64,000 bases of DNA from Streptomyces sp. NBC_01353 (GTDB lineage: Bacteria; Actinomycetota; Actinomycetes; Streptomycetales; Streptomycetaceae), in NCBI RefSeq assembly GCF_036237275.1, contig NZ_CP108352.1, positions 744,001-808,000 on the forward strand. Direction: 5' to 3'. The notes below the pieces were generated by a model. It did no database searches. It had not been told where the DNA came from and saw only the letters and a list, made by a program, of their open reading frames with translations. Position numbers and translations under genes: made by a program. Numbering within the stretch: the stretch's first letter is position 1; each line of letters begins with the position of its first letter. Shown here piece by piece: positions 9,092-20,700 of this stretch.

Positions 9092-9922
9092 TCAGCCCTT
9101 GGTGGCGCCCGCGGTGAGGCCGCCGATCAGCTGGCGCTCGGCGACGGCGTAGAAGGCGAGGGCGGGGACCATGGCGAGCACGATGTAGGCGAGGACGAGC
9201 GCGTAGTCGGTCGAGTACTGGCCCTGGAACTGCTGGACGCCGACCGGGATCGTCTGCCATTTCGGGTCGTTGAACACCAGCAGCGGCAGGAAGAAGTTGT
9301 TCCAGCTCGCGACGATCGCCAGCACCGAGACCGTGCCGAGCGCCGGACGCGCCATCGGCAGCAGGATCTTCCAGAAGAAGCGGAACTTGCCGCAGCCGTC
9401 CATGATGGCCGCCTCCTCGACCTCCGCCGGGATGGTCCGGAAGAAGCCGCGCAGAATGATGATCGTCATGGGGAGCCCGAAGGCGGCCTGCGGGAGGATC
9501 ACTCCGAGCGGGTTGTCAAGCAGGTCGAAGTTGCGTAGCAGCAGGAAAAGCGGCAGGACGGCCACCGCGAACGGGAACATCAGCCCGATCGTGAACAGCG
9601 CGTAGAACAGCTCCCTGCCGCGGAAGGCGTAGCGGGCCAGCACGAACGCCGCCATGGCGGAGGCCGCCACCGTGCAGCATGTCGTGCCGATCGCGATGCC
9701 CGCGCTGTTGGCGATCTGCCGCCAGAACATTCCGTCGCCGAGAATGCCGGTGTAGTTGCCGGTCTTCCAGTGCTCCGGCAGCCCGAACGGATTGGTCGTC
9801 AGCTCGCCGGTGCTCTTGAACCCGGAGATCACCGCGTAGATCAGCGGCACGACGACGAACGCGCCGATCAACCAGACCACGGCGTGCAACGACAGGCCGC
9901 GTGCCGCCCTGCGGGCGTTCAT
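9092..9922 (-). CDS. Sugar ABC transporter permease 2 (MalG/BxlG type)
   Basis: 276 aa inner-membrane protein with six predicted helices, among them LHAVVWLIGAFVVVPLIYAV and the segment around FYALFTIGLMFPFAVAVLP. The EAA loop that contacts the ATPase reads EVEEAAIMDGCGKFRFFW. The ATG at 9922 overlaps the stop of the first permease (ATGA). No ATPase gene is present here, as usual for Streptomyces CUT1 importers that share MsiK. Gene order and neighbours resemble the xylo-oligosaccharide importer BxlEFG. Confidence 0.93.
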   Translation of the reverse strand: MNARRAARGLSLHAVVWLIGAFVVVPLIYAVISGFKSTGELTTNPFGLPEHWKTGNYTGILGDGMFWRQIANSAGIAIGTTCCTVAASAMAAFVLARYAFRGRELFYALFTIGLMFPFAVAVLPLFLLLRNFDLLDNPLGVILPQAAFGLPMTIIILRGFFRTIPAEVEEAAIMDGCGKFRFFWKILLPMARPALGTVSVLAIVASWNNFFLPLLVFNDPKWQTIPVGVQQFQGQYSTDYALVLAYIVLAMVPALAFYAVAERQLIGGLTAGATKG

Positions 9923-10908
9923 CGGCCACCTCCCGTCGTGACGGCCCCGCTCAGGTCACGGCGGAGCACGTAACGCTGGTAGAAGAGGGAGAAGACAAGA
10001 CTGATCATGAACAACACCACGCTGATCGCACTGGCGTAGCCGACCTGGTAGCGCTTGAACCCGAACTGGAACATCGAGATCGCCATCGTCTCGGAGGAGT
10101 GGTTGGGACCGCCCGCGGTCATGACCCAGACGAGGTCGAAGAGCTGGATGGCCCCGATGACCGAAAGGAAGACGCTGATCCGGATCGTCGGGCCGAGCAG
10201 CGGCAGCGTCACGTACCGGAAGCGCTGCCAGGCGCCGGCACCGTCGATGGAGGCGGCGTCGAGGATCTCGCGCGGGATGCTCTGCAGCCCGGCGAGGAAG
10301 AGCATCATGTGGAAGCCGAAGTACTTCCAGGTCATGACCACGAACAGGGTCGGCATGACCGTCGAGGGATCGGCGAGCCACTTGCCCTGCAACCCCTCCA
10401 GGCCGAGCGCCCCGGCGAGATGGTCGGCCATGCCGTCGCCGGGAAGGAAGATCATGGTGAAAAGGACCGCCGTGACCACCTCGGACAGGATGTACGGCGC
10501 GAAGAACAGCATTCGGTAGACGGCCCGGCCGCGTAGCCTCTGGTTGAGCAGGACCGCGGTGAACAGCGCGAACGGCAACTGCACCGTGATCGACAGCACG
10601 ATCAGGTACAGCCCGCGCCCCAGATCGCCGAGGAAGACCTGATCGGCGAACAGCCTGGCGTAGTTCTCGAAACCGACGAAGTCGTCCATGGGGCCGATCC
10701 CGCCCCACTTGAAGAAGCCGGTGTAGACGGCGACGACAATCGGGGCGAGGACGAAGACGAGGAAGAGCACAAGAGCCGGGACAAGGAACCAGGCGATCGA
10801 CGCCCAGCTCCCCAGCCCGCGCAGGAGCGACCGGGACGGGGCGGACGGGCGCACCGGTACGGCGTCCTCCGTCCGCTCCTTGGTCAGGGTAGACACGGAG
10901 CTAGGCAC
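9919..10908 (-). CDS. Sugar ABC transporter permease 1 (MalF/BxlF type)
   Basis: 329 aa inner-membrane permease. The first hydrophobic segment is WFLVPALVLFLVFVLAPIVV; the EAA loop reads IPREILDAASIDGAGAWQRF. The GTG at 10908 overlaps the binding-protein stop by eight bases; a GTG at 10896 (VSTLTKERTED) is an alternative start. It should pair with the downstream permease to form the channel for oligosaccharides bound by the lipoprotein upstream. Confidence 0.93.
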   Translation of the reverse strand: MPSSVSTLTKERTEDAVPVRPSAPSRSLLRGLGSWASIAWFLVPALVLFLVFVLAPIVVAVYTGFFKWGGIGPMDDFVGFENYARLFADQVFLGDLGRGLYLIVLSITVQLPFALFTAVLLNQRLRGRAVYRMLFFAPYILSEVVTAVLFTMIFLPGDGMADHLAGALGLEGLQGKWLADPSTVMPTLFVVMTWKYFGFHMMLFLAGLQSIPREILDAASIDGAGAWQRFRYVTLPLLGPTIRISVFLSVIGAIQLFDLVWVMTAGGPNHSSETMAISMFQFGFKRYQVGYASAISVVLFMISLVFSLFYQRYVLRRDLSGAVTTGGGR

Positions 10909-12193
10909 CCTTCGCAGCCTCGGTGATCGACTGGGTGACCTGCTCGGGCGTCTTCTTGCCCGCGATGAGGTCGGCCACGCTGTCGTTGACCTCCTGGCCG
11001 ACCGCCGGCGGGTAGGCCTGGTCGAGGAAGAGCTGGAAGCCCGTCGCCTTGACCAGGCTGTCGGCCACCACCTTCTTGTTGGGGTCGGCGAGCTGGCGCT
11101 CCGCGCCCTTGACCACCGGCAGGAAGCCGTTGGAGGCCAGCAGCTTGGACTCGTTCTCCAGGACGAAGAACTTCAGGAAGTCCAGCGCCTCCTTCGGGGC
11201 GCCCTTGCGTAGCGCGAAGCCGCCGCCACCGCCGAACACCTCGGTGACCTGGCCGACACCGCCGTCTACCGTCGGGAAGGGGAAGAAGCCCAGGTCCGCT
11301 CCGAGGTCGGCACCCGCGTCCTTCTGCACCGACGGTCCCCACTGCCCCATTAGCTCCATGGCAGCCTTGCCGTTGCCCATGGTCGCGGCCTGGCCGCCGG
11401 GGGTGGCGTAGCCGGCGCCGAGGAAGGCCGCCTGGAACGGCTGGAGGTCGACCAGCTCCTTGAGGTGGGTGCCCGCCTGGACGAAGCCGGCGCCGGTGAA
11501 GTCCTTGGTGGTCGCGGCCTGCTGCAGCGCGGGGAGGCCCGCGACGCGCATCGCGAGGTAGGCCCAGTAGTAGTGGCCTGGCCATTTGTCCTTGCCCGCG
11601 AGGGCGATCGGAGTGATGCCCGCCGCCTTGAGCTTCTTGACGTCTTCGAGGAGCTCGGCCCAGGTGGCCGGCGGCGCGGTGATCCCGGCCTCGGCGAAGA
11701 GCTTCTTATTGTACCAGAAGCCGACCATGCCGACGTCGTAGGGCACCCCGTAGGTTCGGCCCCCGAACTGATAGGCCTGCAGCGAGACCGGGGTGAGCTC
11801 GGACGACCAGCCGAACGCGTCGGTGAGGTCCTCGACCAGCCCCGCGTCGATCTGCTGCTGCAGCACGCCGCCGCCCCAGGTCTGGAAGACGTCGGGGAGC
11901 TTGCCGGACGAGGTGGTGGCGGTCAGCTTGGACTTGAACGCCTCGTTCTCCAACGAGGTCGTCTCGATCCTGATGTTCGGGTGAGCGGCCGTGAACGCCG
12001 AGGAGATCTGCGGGAAGAGAGACTTGCCCGGTTCCGTCGTGGCGATGTTCCACCACGCGAAGGTCACCCTGCCGTCGGCCGGCGGCCTGTCGCCGGAGCC
12101 GCCACCGCCGCAGGCCGCGGTCAGCGAGACGGACAGTGTGGTCAGGCCCGAGAGCGCCAGGAAGCGTCGTCGGCTCGGGGGGGTGCTGGCCAT
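10901..12193 (-). CDS. Extracellular sugar-binding lipoprotein (BxlE type) of the ABC importer
   Basis: 430 aa. The ATG at 12193 was chosen: GGAGG stands just upstream and the product then starts with SRRRFLALSG, a twin-arginine-like signal, ending in the lipobox LTAACGGG. A longer frame upstream of this start reads through the promoter and is not believed. The mature part is a family 1 solute-binding protein, with VTFAWWN near the start of the domain. It is the first gene of the leftward operon and should bind xylo- or arabinoxylo-oligosaccharides made by the secreted enzymes encoded behind it; the ligand is inferred from context. Confidence 0.93.
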   Translation of the reverse strand: MASTPPSRRRFLALSGLTTLSVSLTAACGGGGSGDRPPADGRVTFAWWNIATTEPGKSLFPQISSAFTAAHPNIRIETTSLENEAFKSKLTATTSSGKLPDVFQTWGGGVLQQQIDAGLVEDLTDAFGWSSELTPVSLQAYQFGGRTYGVPYDVGMVGFWYNKKLFAEAGITAPPATWAELLEDVKKLKAAGITPIALAGKDKWPGHYYWAYLAMRVAGLPALQQAATTKDFTGAGFVQAGTHLKELVDLQPFQAAFLGAGYATPGGQAATMGNGKAAMELMGQWGPSVQKDAGADLGADLGFFPFPTVDGGVGQVTEVFGGGGGFALRKGAPKEALDFLKFFVLENESKLLASNGFLPVVKGAERQLADPNKKVVADSLVKATGFQLFLDQAYPPAVGQEVNDSVADLIAGKKTPEQVTQSITEAAKGA

Positions 12194-12228
12194 GGGACCT
12201 CCGGGGTCGGGAAATGCCGATTCGAGTT

Positions 12229-12241
12229 CGAAAATATTTCG
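12229..12241. promoter_or_regulatory. CGAAA-N3-TTTCG inverted repeat, putative operator of the ABC/GH operon
   Basis: CGAAAATATTTCG, with perfectly complementary 5-bp arms. It lies in the leader between the predicted -10 and the binding-protein start. The same arms and spacing occur upstream of xlnA (17410-17422). The likely ligand is the adjacent LacI protein (inference). Confidence 0.6.
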
Positions 12242-12268
12242 TAACACTCTCGAATTCTGTGCTGCCAC

Positions 12269-12297
12269 AAACTAGGAACGCGGGGCTTCTCGGTCAA
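12269..12297 (-). promoter_or_regulatory. Predicted promoter of the leftward ABC/GH operon
   Basis: On the minus strand TTGACC (12297-12292) is followed after 17 bases by TAGTTT (12274-12269), a good match to vegetative -35/-10 hexamers. The inverted repeat at 12229-12241 lies about 30-40 bases downstream. Confidence 0.5.
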
Positions 12298-12337
12298 GAC
12301 CTGTCACCGATTTACCTAAAGACAGCAGCTCTCTTGC

Positions 12338-12380
12338 TTGACAAGCAGGTCACGCCGACCGGAAACTCTTCGAAAAGTTT
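12338..12380 (+). promoter_or_regulatory. Predicted promoter and operator of the lacI-GH3-GH43 operon
   Basis: TTGACA at 12338 is followed 18 bases later by GAAACT (12362-12367). An 18-bp imperfect palindrome, AAACTCTTCGAAAAGTTT (12363-12380), overlaps this -10 and would allow autoregulation by the LacI protein. Confidence 0.45.
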
Positions 12381-12424
12381 GCGGTACGTGTCGCCGGCCC
12401 AGGCGTCCGCACAGAGGAGAGAAG

Positions 12425-13438
12425 TTGAGCGAGCAGCGTCCGACCCTGGCCGTCATCGCCGCGGAGGCAGGGGTCTCCCAGGCCACCGTGTCCAAGGTGA
12501 TCAACGGCCGCTCCGATGTCGCACCCTCGACACGCGAACGGATCGAGACCCTGCTGCGATCCCGCAACTACCTCCAGCCCGGCCGGCAGGGCAGGGCCCG
12601 CAGGTCGGGCCTGGTCGACTTGATCATCGGTGGTCTGGACAGCGCGTGGGCGGTGGAGATACTGCGCGGCGTCGAGGCCGAGTGCGCCCAGCGGAGCGTC
12701 GGCACCGTCGTGTCGCTCGTCCCGCCGGGCGAGGCCACGCCGTCGAGCTGGGCCGCACTGCCGGTCCTGCACCACAGCGACGGCGTCATCCTCGTCACCG
12801 CCTCGGTCACCCAGGCCCAGCGCGCCCAGGTCGAACGGGCCGGGGTGGCGCTGGTCGTCATCGACCCGATCGACCTGCCGGGCAACGGTGTGCCGAGCAT
12901 CGGCGCGACCAACTGGGCGGGGGGCCTCGCCGCCACCGAGCACCTGCTGGAGCTGGGGCACCGCCGGATCGCCACGATCGGCGGGCGCAAGGAGATGCTC
13001 TGCAGTCAGGCCCGCATCGACGGGTACCGGGCCGCACTGGAGCGGGCCGGGATCGAGGTCGACCGCGACCTGATCCGGTTCGGCGACTTCCAGCACGAGA
13101 GCGGGTTCCAGCGCGCCCAGGAACTGCTCGCCCTCCCCGAGCCGCCGACCGCCATCTTCGCCGGTAGCGACCAGCAGGCGATGGGCGTCTACGAAGCCGC
13201 CCGGCAGGCCGGGCTGAGCATCCCGCAGGACCTCAGCGTGGTCGGCTTCGACGACCTGCCGATGTGCGAATGGCTCTCACCTCCGCTGACGACGGTGCGT
13301 CAGCCGCTGGAGGAGATGGGCCGGCTCGCCGCCCGCACACTGTTCCAGCTTCTGGAGGACCAGCCCCTGGTCAGCCCCCGGATGGAGCTCTCGACCGAGC
13401 TCAAGGTCCGGCTCTCCACCGCCCCGCCTCGTCCCTAG
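12425..13438 (+). CDS. LacI-family repressor of the xylan locus (BxlR-like)
   Basis: 337 aa. An N-terminal helix-turn-helix (TLAVIAAEAGVSQATVSKVI) and hinge are followed by a periplasmic-binding-like effector domain (about 60-335) with FAGSDQQAMGVYEAARQAG and SVVGFDDLPMCEW. I chose the TTG at 12425 because AGGAG lies just before it and the product then starts directly at the HTH; the longer upstream frame crosses the promoter. It is divergent from the ABC operon and nine bases ahead of the GH3 gene. By family and context it probably senses xylo-oligosaccharides or xylose and represses both directions through the CGAAA-type repeats. Confidence 0.92.
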   Translation: MSEQRPTLAVIAAEAGVSQATVSKVINGRSDVAPSTRERIETLLRSRNYLQPGRQGRARRSGLVDLIIGGLDSAWAVEILRGVEAECAQRSVGTVVSLVPPGEATPSSWAALPVLHHSDGVILVTASVTQAQRAQVERAGVALVVIDPIDLPGNGVPSIGATNWAGGLAATEHLLELGHRRIATIGGRKEMLCSQARIDGYRAALERAGIEVDRDLIRFGDFQHESGFQRAQELLALPEPPTAIFAGSDQQAMGVYEAARQAGLSIPQDLSVVGFDDLPMCEWLSPPLTTVRQPLEEMGRLAARTLFQLLEDQPLVSPRMELSTELKVRLSTAPPRP

Positions 13439-13447
13439 GAGAACCCC

Positions 13448-15667
13448 TTGACCGAGCCCTGGCGTGACCCCCTCCTGCCCGCGTCCGTGCGAGTCGCCGA
13501 TCTGCTGAGCCGGATGACGCTGGAGGAGAAGGCGGGGCAACTCGCCGGCTTCTGGGCGTTGCCCTCGAATCCGGGAGCACCTGTCGCGCCGATGGAGGAC
13601 GATTCCGGCGAGTCCGCGCCCGGCCTCGACGACATAGTCGCCCACGGGCTCGGCCAGCTCACCCGGGTGTACGGCACCGCGCCGATCACCGCGGAAGCCG
13701 GGATGGAGCGGCTCGCCTCGCTCCAGCGGCAGGTGACCGGATCCGGCCGGTTCGGGATCCCGGCGGTCGCTCACGAGGAATGCCTGACCGGGTTCATGAC
13801 GTTCGGGGCGACGGTCTTCCCCGGGCCGCTTGCCTGGGGTGCGTCCTTCGATCCCGGACTCGTGCGACAGATGGCCGCCGCCATCGGCGCAGGGATGCGG
13901 CGGGTCGGTGTCCACCAAGGGCTGGCTCCGGTCCTCGACGTGGTCCGCGACTACCGGTGGGGAAGGACCGAGGAGTGCATCGGCGAGGATCCCTATCTCG
14001 TCGGTGCGATCGGCACCGCCTATGTGCAGGGCTTGGAACGCGCCGGGATCGTGGCGACGCTCAAGCACTTCGCCGGGTACTCGGCCTCGCGCGGCGGCCG
14101 GAACATGGCCCCCGTCGCCTCGGGGCCGCGCGAGTTCGCCGACGTGCTGGTCGAGCCTTTCGTGCGGGCACTGCGCGAGGGGGGCGCCCGGTCGGTGATG
14201 AACAGCTACACCGACGTGGACGGCGTCCCGGTGGCCGCCGACGAACGGCTGCTGACCGAGCTGCTCAGGGGTGAGCTCGGTTTCAGCGGTGTGGTCGTCG
14301 CCGACTACTACGCCGTCTCTTTCCTGGAGACGCGGCACGGCGTCACCGGATCGCGCGGCGCGGCCGGCGCGCTGGCGTTGACCGCCGGCATCGACGTCGA
14401 GCTGCCCACGGCCCGCTGCTACGGCGAGCCGCTGACCGAACTCGTGCGGTCAGGAAGCGTACCCGAGAAGCTCATCGACCGGGCCGCGGAACGGGTCCTG
14501 CTGCAGAAGGCCGAGCTCGGCCTCCTCGACCCCGACTGGGAACCCGTCAAGCCCGAGCCGGTCGACCTCGACCCGCCGGAGAACCGGGCACTGGCCAGGC
14601 TCCTGGCCGAACGGTCCACCGTGCTGCTCGCCAACGACGGCATCCTGCCGCTGAGGCCGTGCCGGGTCGCGATCAGCGGGCCGTACGCCGACGACCCTCA
14701 GTCCTTCCTCGGCTGCTACTCCTTCCCCAACCACGTCGCACTGCCCGGCGACCTCGGGCTGGAGATCCCGACGCTCGGCGAGGCGCTCGCCGCTGCCGGG
14801 TTCACGGTCACCGCGGACGATCCGGACGTGAACGTGCTGGTGCTCGGGGACCGGGCCGGCATGTTCGGCCGGGGCACCTCCGGAGAGGGCTGCGACACCG
14901 AGACCCTCGACCTGCCTGGCGACCAGGCCGCACTCGCCTCCGCCGTCCTGGACTCCGAGGTGCCGACCATCCTGGTCCTCGTCTCCGGACGGCCGTACGC
15001 GCTCGGCACGCTGGCCGAGCGCGCATCCGCCGTGGTGCAGGCCTTCTTCCCCGGCGAGGAGGGCGCGACGGCGCTCGCCCGGATCATCAGCGGGGCCGCG
15101 GAACCGTCCGGGCGGCTGCCCGTCTCCATCCCCCGCCAGGTCGGCGGACAGCCTGGCACCTACCTGCACTCCAGGCTCGGCGGACACACCGACTGGAGCT
15201 CGGTGGACCCGACCCCACTGTTCCCCTTCGGACACGGGTTGAGCTGGACCAGCTTCACCTGCTCGGAGCTCTCCGTGGATCCCGTCGCCGCGACGGACGG
15301 AGCCGTCGCCGTTTCGGTCACCGTACGCAACGTCGGCGAGGCGGCCGGGACCGAGGTGGTCCAGCTGTACCTCTCGGACCCTGTGGCGTCCGTCGTCCGG
15401 CCGCAGCGGTGGCTCGCCGGATTCGGCCGGGTCGAGCTGCAGCCGGGCGCGGCCGCCCGGATCACCTTCTCCGTCCATGCCGACCGGACCTCTTTCACCG
15501 GGGTCGACCTGCGGAGAAGAGTGGAGCCCGGGGAGATCGGCGTGGCCGTCGGACGGTCCAGCGGCGATCTTCCGCTCCAGGGCTCCTTCACTCTGCATGG
15601 CCCCGTACGTCACCCGGCGGCCGACCGGGTGCTGTCCGTGCCGGTCGAGATCGTCCCGGTTCCATGA
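13448..15667 (+). CDS. Intracellular GH3 glycosidase (beta-xylosidase/beta-glucosidase, BxlA-like)
   Basis: 739 aa without signal peptide, so it acts on imported oligosaccharides. Domains: GH3 N-terminal barrel (about 15-310) with the KHF motif in TLKHFAGYS and the nucleophile Asp286 in GVVVADYYAV; GH3 C-terminal alpha/beta domain (about 385-580); fibronectin-III-like domain (about 640-720). The TTG start at 13448 is preceded by AGGAG and lies nine bases after lacI. Its stop overlaps the GH43 start (ATGA). Specificity for xylosyl versus glucosyl ends cannot be settled from sequence; context favours xylo-oligosaccharides. Confidence 0.92.
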   Translation: MTEPWRDPLLPASVRVADLLSRMTLEEKAGQLAGFWALPSNPGAPVAPMEDDSGESAPGLDDIVAHGLGQLTRVYGTAPITAEAGMERLASLQRQVTGSGRFGIPAVAHEECLTGFMTFGATVFPGPLAWGASFDPGLVRQMAAAIGAGMRRVGVHQGLAPVLDVVRDYRWGRTEECIGEDPYLVGAIGTAYVQGLERAGIVATLKHFAGYSASRGGRNMAPVASGPREFADVLVEPFVRALREGGARSVMNSYTDVDGVPVAADERLLTELLRGELGFSGVVVADYYAVSFLETRHGVTGSRGAAGALALTAGIDVELPTARCYGEPLTELVRSGSVPEKLIDRAAERVLLQKAELGLLDPDWEPVKPEPVDLDPPENRALARLLAERSTVLLANDGILPLRPCRVAISGPYADDPQSFLGCYSFPNHVALPGDLGLEIPTLGEALAAAGFTVTADDPDVNVLVLGDRAGMFGRGTSGEGCDTETLDLPGDQAALASAVLDSEVPTILVLVSGRPYALGTLAERASAVVQAFFPGEEGATALARIISGAAEPSGRLPVSIPRQVGGQPGTYLHSRLGGHTDWSSVDPTPLFPFGHGLSWTSFTCSELSVDPVAATDGAVAVSVTVRNVGEAAGTEVVQLYLSDPVASVVRPQRWLAGFGRVELQPGAAARITFSVHADRTSFTGVDLRRRVEPGEIGVAVGRSSGDLPLQGSFTLHGPVRHPAADRVLSVPVEIVPVP

Positions 15668-17157
15668 CCTCGTTGTTCGGTGATCCTGTGCTGCCCGGGT
15701 TCCGGCCCGACCCGTCCGTCTGCCGAGTGGGAGCGGACTACTACCTGGTGACGTCCAGCTTCGAATGGTTCCCAGGCCTTCCCGTGTTCCACAGCCGCGA
15801 TCTCGTGAACTGGCGGCGTCTCGGCTCCGCGCTCGACCGGCCGTCTCAGCTCGACCTCGACGGATGCGAGCCCTCACGCGGCCTGTTCGCACCGACGATC
15901 CGGCACCATGACGGGGTCTTCCATCTCGTCTGCACGCTGATGGACGGCCCCGGCCATTTCGTCGTCACGGCGACCGACCCGGCGGGGCCGTGGTCGGAAC
16001 CGCACTGGCTGGACGGCGAGGGCTTCGACCCGTCGCTGTTCTTCGACGACGGGCCGGACGACAGCGACTGCCGGGCCTGGTTCACCGCTGCCCGCGTGCT
16101 GGACGAGGCCGCCGGCCGCACCGAGATCTGGATGCGCGAATACCTTCCCCGCGAACGACGGCTCACGGGACCCGAGCACGTCCTGTGGTCGGGAAGCCAT
16201 CCGGGCGCCCGATGGTCGGAAGCCCCGCACCTCTACAAGATCGACGGCACCTATCTTCTGCTCACCGCCGAGGGCGGCACCGATGTGGACCACAGCGTGG
16301 TGGCGGCCCGCGCCGACCACGTGACCGGCCCCTACAAGGGCGCCCCCGGCAACCCGGTGCTACCACCCGCCAATGGCCCGGTCACCTGCACCGGGCACGC
16401 TGACCTCACCCAAACCCCGTACGGCGACTGGCGAGCCGTCCTCCTGGGCGTCCGCCCGGGCTCCGCCCTCGGCCGTGAGACCTTCCTCAGCCGGATCACC
16501 TGGGACGACGGCTGGCCGGTCTTCTCCTGCATCGTCCACACCGACCTTCGCCACCCCCTTCACGACGGCTTCGCCACCCTCTCCCCCGACTGGAGCACCC
16601 TGCGGACCCCACCCGCGCGGTTCTGGACCACCGGCGACGGGCTACGCCTCCAGCTCCGCCCCGAACGCCTCGGCGAACGCACCACCCCGTCTCTCCTGGC
16701 CCGTCCCCAGGAACAGCCCGACTGCGACGTCTCCACCGAACTGCACTTCACCCCCGCCGCACCGTACGAACAGGCAGGCCTCGCCGTAGTCCTCGACGAC
16801 GACACCCATCTCCTCTTCCTTCGCACCACGGAAGGACTCAGCCTCCGCCACGGGCCCGAGGTCCTGGCCCGCATTCCCGTCCCCCCAGGCCCCATTCGCC
16901 TGGAGGTCCGCATCCGCGGCTTCAGCCACACCTTCGCCCACGCGGCACCCGACGGTGCCTGGCAGAACCTGGCCACCGTCGAAGCCACCTTCCTCACGCC
17001 GCTGTTCACCAGCGTCCAGCTCGGCCTCTACGCCACCTCCAACGGCCGCCCCTCCACCAACCAGGCCCACTTCACGAGGTTCGACATCACGTACCCAACC
17101 CGGCGGGAACCGCCTGGACACCAGCGTCGGCGCGGGCCGCGTACGGATTGCACGTGA
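15664..17157 (+). CDS. Intracellular GH43 beta-xylosidase/alpha-L-arabinofuranosidase
   Basis: 497 aa, no signal peptide. The N-terminal five-bladed propeller (about 5-310) has Asp16 in PGFRPDPSV (base), Asp122 in GFDPSLFF and Glu186 in WSEAPHLYK (acid), the three GH43 residues. The C-terminal beta-sandwich (about 320-480, XynB type) is the second domain usual for two-domain xylosidases. The ATG at 15664 overlaps the GH3 stop by four bases, so the two intracellular enzymes are coupled. It should cleave non-reducing xylosyl or arabinosyl residues of imported oligosaccharides. Confidence 0.93.
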   Translation: MTSLFGDPVLPGFRPDPSVCRVGADYYLVTSSFEWFPGLPVFHSRDLVNWRRLGSALDRPSQLDLDGCEPSRGLFAPTIRHHDGVFHLVCTLMDGPGHFVVTATDPAGPWSEPHWLDGEGFDPSLFFDDGPDDSDCRAWFTAARVLDEAAGRTEIWMREYLPRERRLTGPEHVLWSGSHPGARWSEAPHLYKIDGTYLLLTAEGGTDVDHSVVAARADHVTGPYKGAPGNPVLPPANGPVTCTGHADLTQTPYGDWRAVLLGVRPGSALGRETFLSRITWDDGWPVFSCIVHTDLRHPLHDGFATLSPDWSTLRTPPARFWTTGDGLRLQLRPERLGERTTPSLLARPQEQPDCDVSTELHFTPAAPYEQAGLAVVLDDDTHLLFLRTTEGLSLRHGPEVLARIPVPPGPIRLEVRIRGFSHTFAHAAPDGAWQNLATVEATFLTPLFTSVQLGLYATSNGRPSTNQAHFTRFDITYPTRREPPGHQRRRGPRTDCT

Positions 17158-19065
<1,908 letters not shown>

Positions 19066-19089
19066 CCGCCACAGCGAAAGGGTGAACCG

Positions 19090-20460
19090 ATGAAGACCTA
19101 CGGTGCGGCTTCCCCCGCCCCTCCGCAAAGACATCGCTGGTGGTCCCGGATCGCCGCCGTGGTGGCGGCGACCCTCGCGATCGGCATGCTCCTCGCGGTG
19201 AATCCGGCGCCCGCCCAGGCGGCGACTGTGGACACCAACGCCTGGTACGTCCTGGTCAATCGCAACAGTGGCAAGGCGCTCGACGTCCATGGCGCGTCCA
19301 CCGCCGACGGCGCGCGGGTCAGCCAGTGGACGCGCAACGACGGAGCCAACCAGCAGTGGCAGTTCGTGGACTCCGGCGGCGGCTTCTACCGGATCAAGGC
19401 CCGGCATTCGGTCCAGGTTCTGGACGTGTCCGGCGCCTCGACCGCCGACGGTGCCGCGATCGCGCAGCGGGCCGACCGCAACGGGGCCAACCAGCAGTTC
19501 CGCCTGGCCGACTCCGACGCAGGCCACGTCCGGCTGATCAACCGCAACAGCGGCAAGGCCGTGGAGGTGCAGGGCGCCTCCGCCGCCGACGGCGGCAACG
19601 TCGTCCAGTACGCGGACTGGGGCGGCGCCAACCAGCAATGGCAGATGATCAAGCTGTCGTCCGGTGGCGGCGGTGCATGCGGCAGTGCCCCGACTCTGGC
19701 GAGCGGTACGCACACGATTCAGAGCAGCGGTAAGAGCCGCAGCTTCATCCTCAAGGTTCCCGGCAATTACACCAACAGCCACCCCTACCGGCTGATCTTC
19801 GCGTTCCACTGGCGGGGCGGAACCGCCGGCGACGTCGCCTCGGGCGGAACGAGCGGGACCGCCTGGTCCTACTACGGCCAACAGGAACAGTCGAGCAACA
19901 GCGCGATCCTCGTCGCCCCCCAGGGCCTCGGCAACGGCTGGGCCAATTCGGGCGGTGAGGACGTCACCTTCGTCGACGACATGATCCGGCGAATCGAGGG
20001 CGGCCTCTGCGTCAACACGGCTCAGCGATTCGCCACGGGATTCAGCTGGGGCGGCGGTATGAGCTACGCGCTCGCATGCTCGCGGGCGAACGTCTTCAGA
20101 GCTGTCGCGGTCATCTCCGGCGGCGAGATCAGCGGGTGCAGCGGCGGCACTCAGCCCATCGCCTACTTCGGAATCCACGGCATCAGCGACTCCGTCCTCA
20201 ACATCGCGCAAGGACGGTCCCTGCGCGACAGATTCGTCGGCAACAACGGCTGCACTCCTCAGAGCCCGCGTGAGCCCGTGCCGGGCAGCCGGACGCACAT
20301 CACCACCACCTACTCGGGCTGCCGTGCCGGGTACCCGGTCCAATGGGCCGCGTTCGACGGAGGCCACATGCCCGGTCCGGTCGACGGCTCCCCCAACGAG
20401 AGCGGCGTCGCGACCTGGACCAAGGGAGAGATCTGGAGGTTCTTCGCACAGTTCCAGTGA
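19090..20460 (+). CDS. Secreted CBM13-feruloyl/acetyl xylan esterase (CE1, LpqC-like)
   Basis: 456 aa: Arg-rich signal peptide (1-44), a CBM13 with three ricin-type repeats (about 48-190), then an alpha/beta hydrolase of the PHB-depolymerase/CE1 type (about 195-456). The nucleophile Ser319 is in GFSWGGG, and the C-terminal His is in [10 protein letters not shown]. Streptomyces enzymes of this build remove ferulate (or acetate) from arabinoxylan, opening it to xylanases. The CBM13 is nearly the same as those of the GH62 enzyme and of the GH62 pseudogene at 40.9 kb, which points to module shuffling. It is 24 bases after xlnA and probably co-transcribed. Confidence 0.9.
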   Translation: MKTYGAASPAPPQRHRWWSRIAAVVAATLAIGMLLAVNPAPAQAATVDTNAWYVLVNRNSGKALDVHGASTADGARVSQWTRNDGANQQWQFVDSGGGFYRIKARHSVQVLDVSGASTADGAAIAQRADRNGANQQFRLADSDAGHVRLINRNSGKAVEVQGASAADGGNVVQYADWGGANQQWQMIKLSSGGGGACGSAPTLASGTHTIQSSGKSRSFILKVPGNYTNSHPYRLIFAFHWRGGTAGDVASGGTSGTAWSYYGQQEQSSNSAILVAPQGLGNGWANSGGEDVTFVDDMIRRIEGGLCVNTAQRFATGFSWGGGMSYALACSRANVFRAVAVISGGEISGCSGGTQPIAYFGIHGISDSVLNIAQGRSLRDRFVGNNGCTPQSPREPVPGSRTHITTTYSGCRAGYPVQWAAFDGGHMPGPVDGSPNESGVATWTKGEIWRFFAQFQ

Positions 20461-20475
20461 CACGCCCGCACCTTG

Positions 20476-20506
20476 GAGTGGAGCCAGGATGATCCTGGCT
20501 CCACTC
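20476..20506 (+). terminator. Terminator of xlnA-esterase unit
   Basis: A perfect 14-bp stem (GAGTGGAGCCAGGA with TCCTGGCTCCACTC) and a 3-base loop begin 15 bases after the esterase stop. Confidence 0.85.
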
Positions 20507-20539
20507 GGTCGTCGTCCATCCCAGGTTGAAGGACGGAGA

Positions 20540-20700
20540 AGTCTTCTCAGGAAGGCGCCCATGCCTTCGGACTGGTCACGGCCGGCGAACAGGGCGTGGA
20601 GGAGGCGACCTTCGAAGAGCACGCCTCCTCGGAGGGAGGTCTCGTCCGCCCGGTTCACGGCCTCGCGGGCCGCCACGGCCGCGGGGGCGGATTCCAGCAA
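20540..20700 (-). pseudogene. Enoyl-CoA hydratase/isomerase, C-terminal fragment
   Basis: The minus strand from 20700 reads [20 protein letters not shown], then [21 protein letters not shown]. This is the conserved C-terminal helix of the crotonase superfamily, where an ending like ALFATEDQKEGMAAFLEKR is typical. No active-site part is present. It is an isolated scrap with no related gene nearby, probably left by a deletion. Confidence 0.6.

Noticed and set aside
12194-12268. Longer start for the ABC binding protein (ATG at 12268)
   Set aside because: The extra 25 residues would cross the predicted leader and operator, and the shorter start has a GGAGG and begins directly at the twin-arginine lipoprotein signal.
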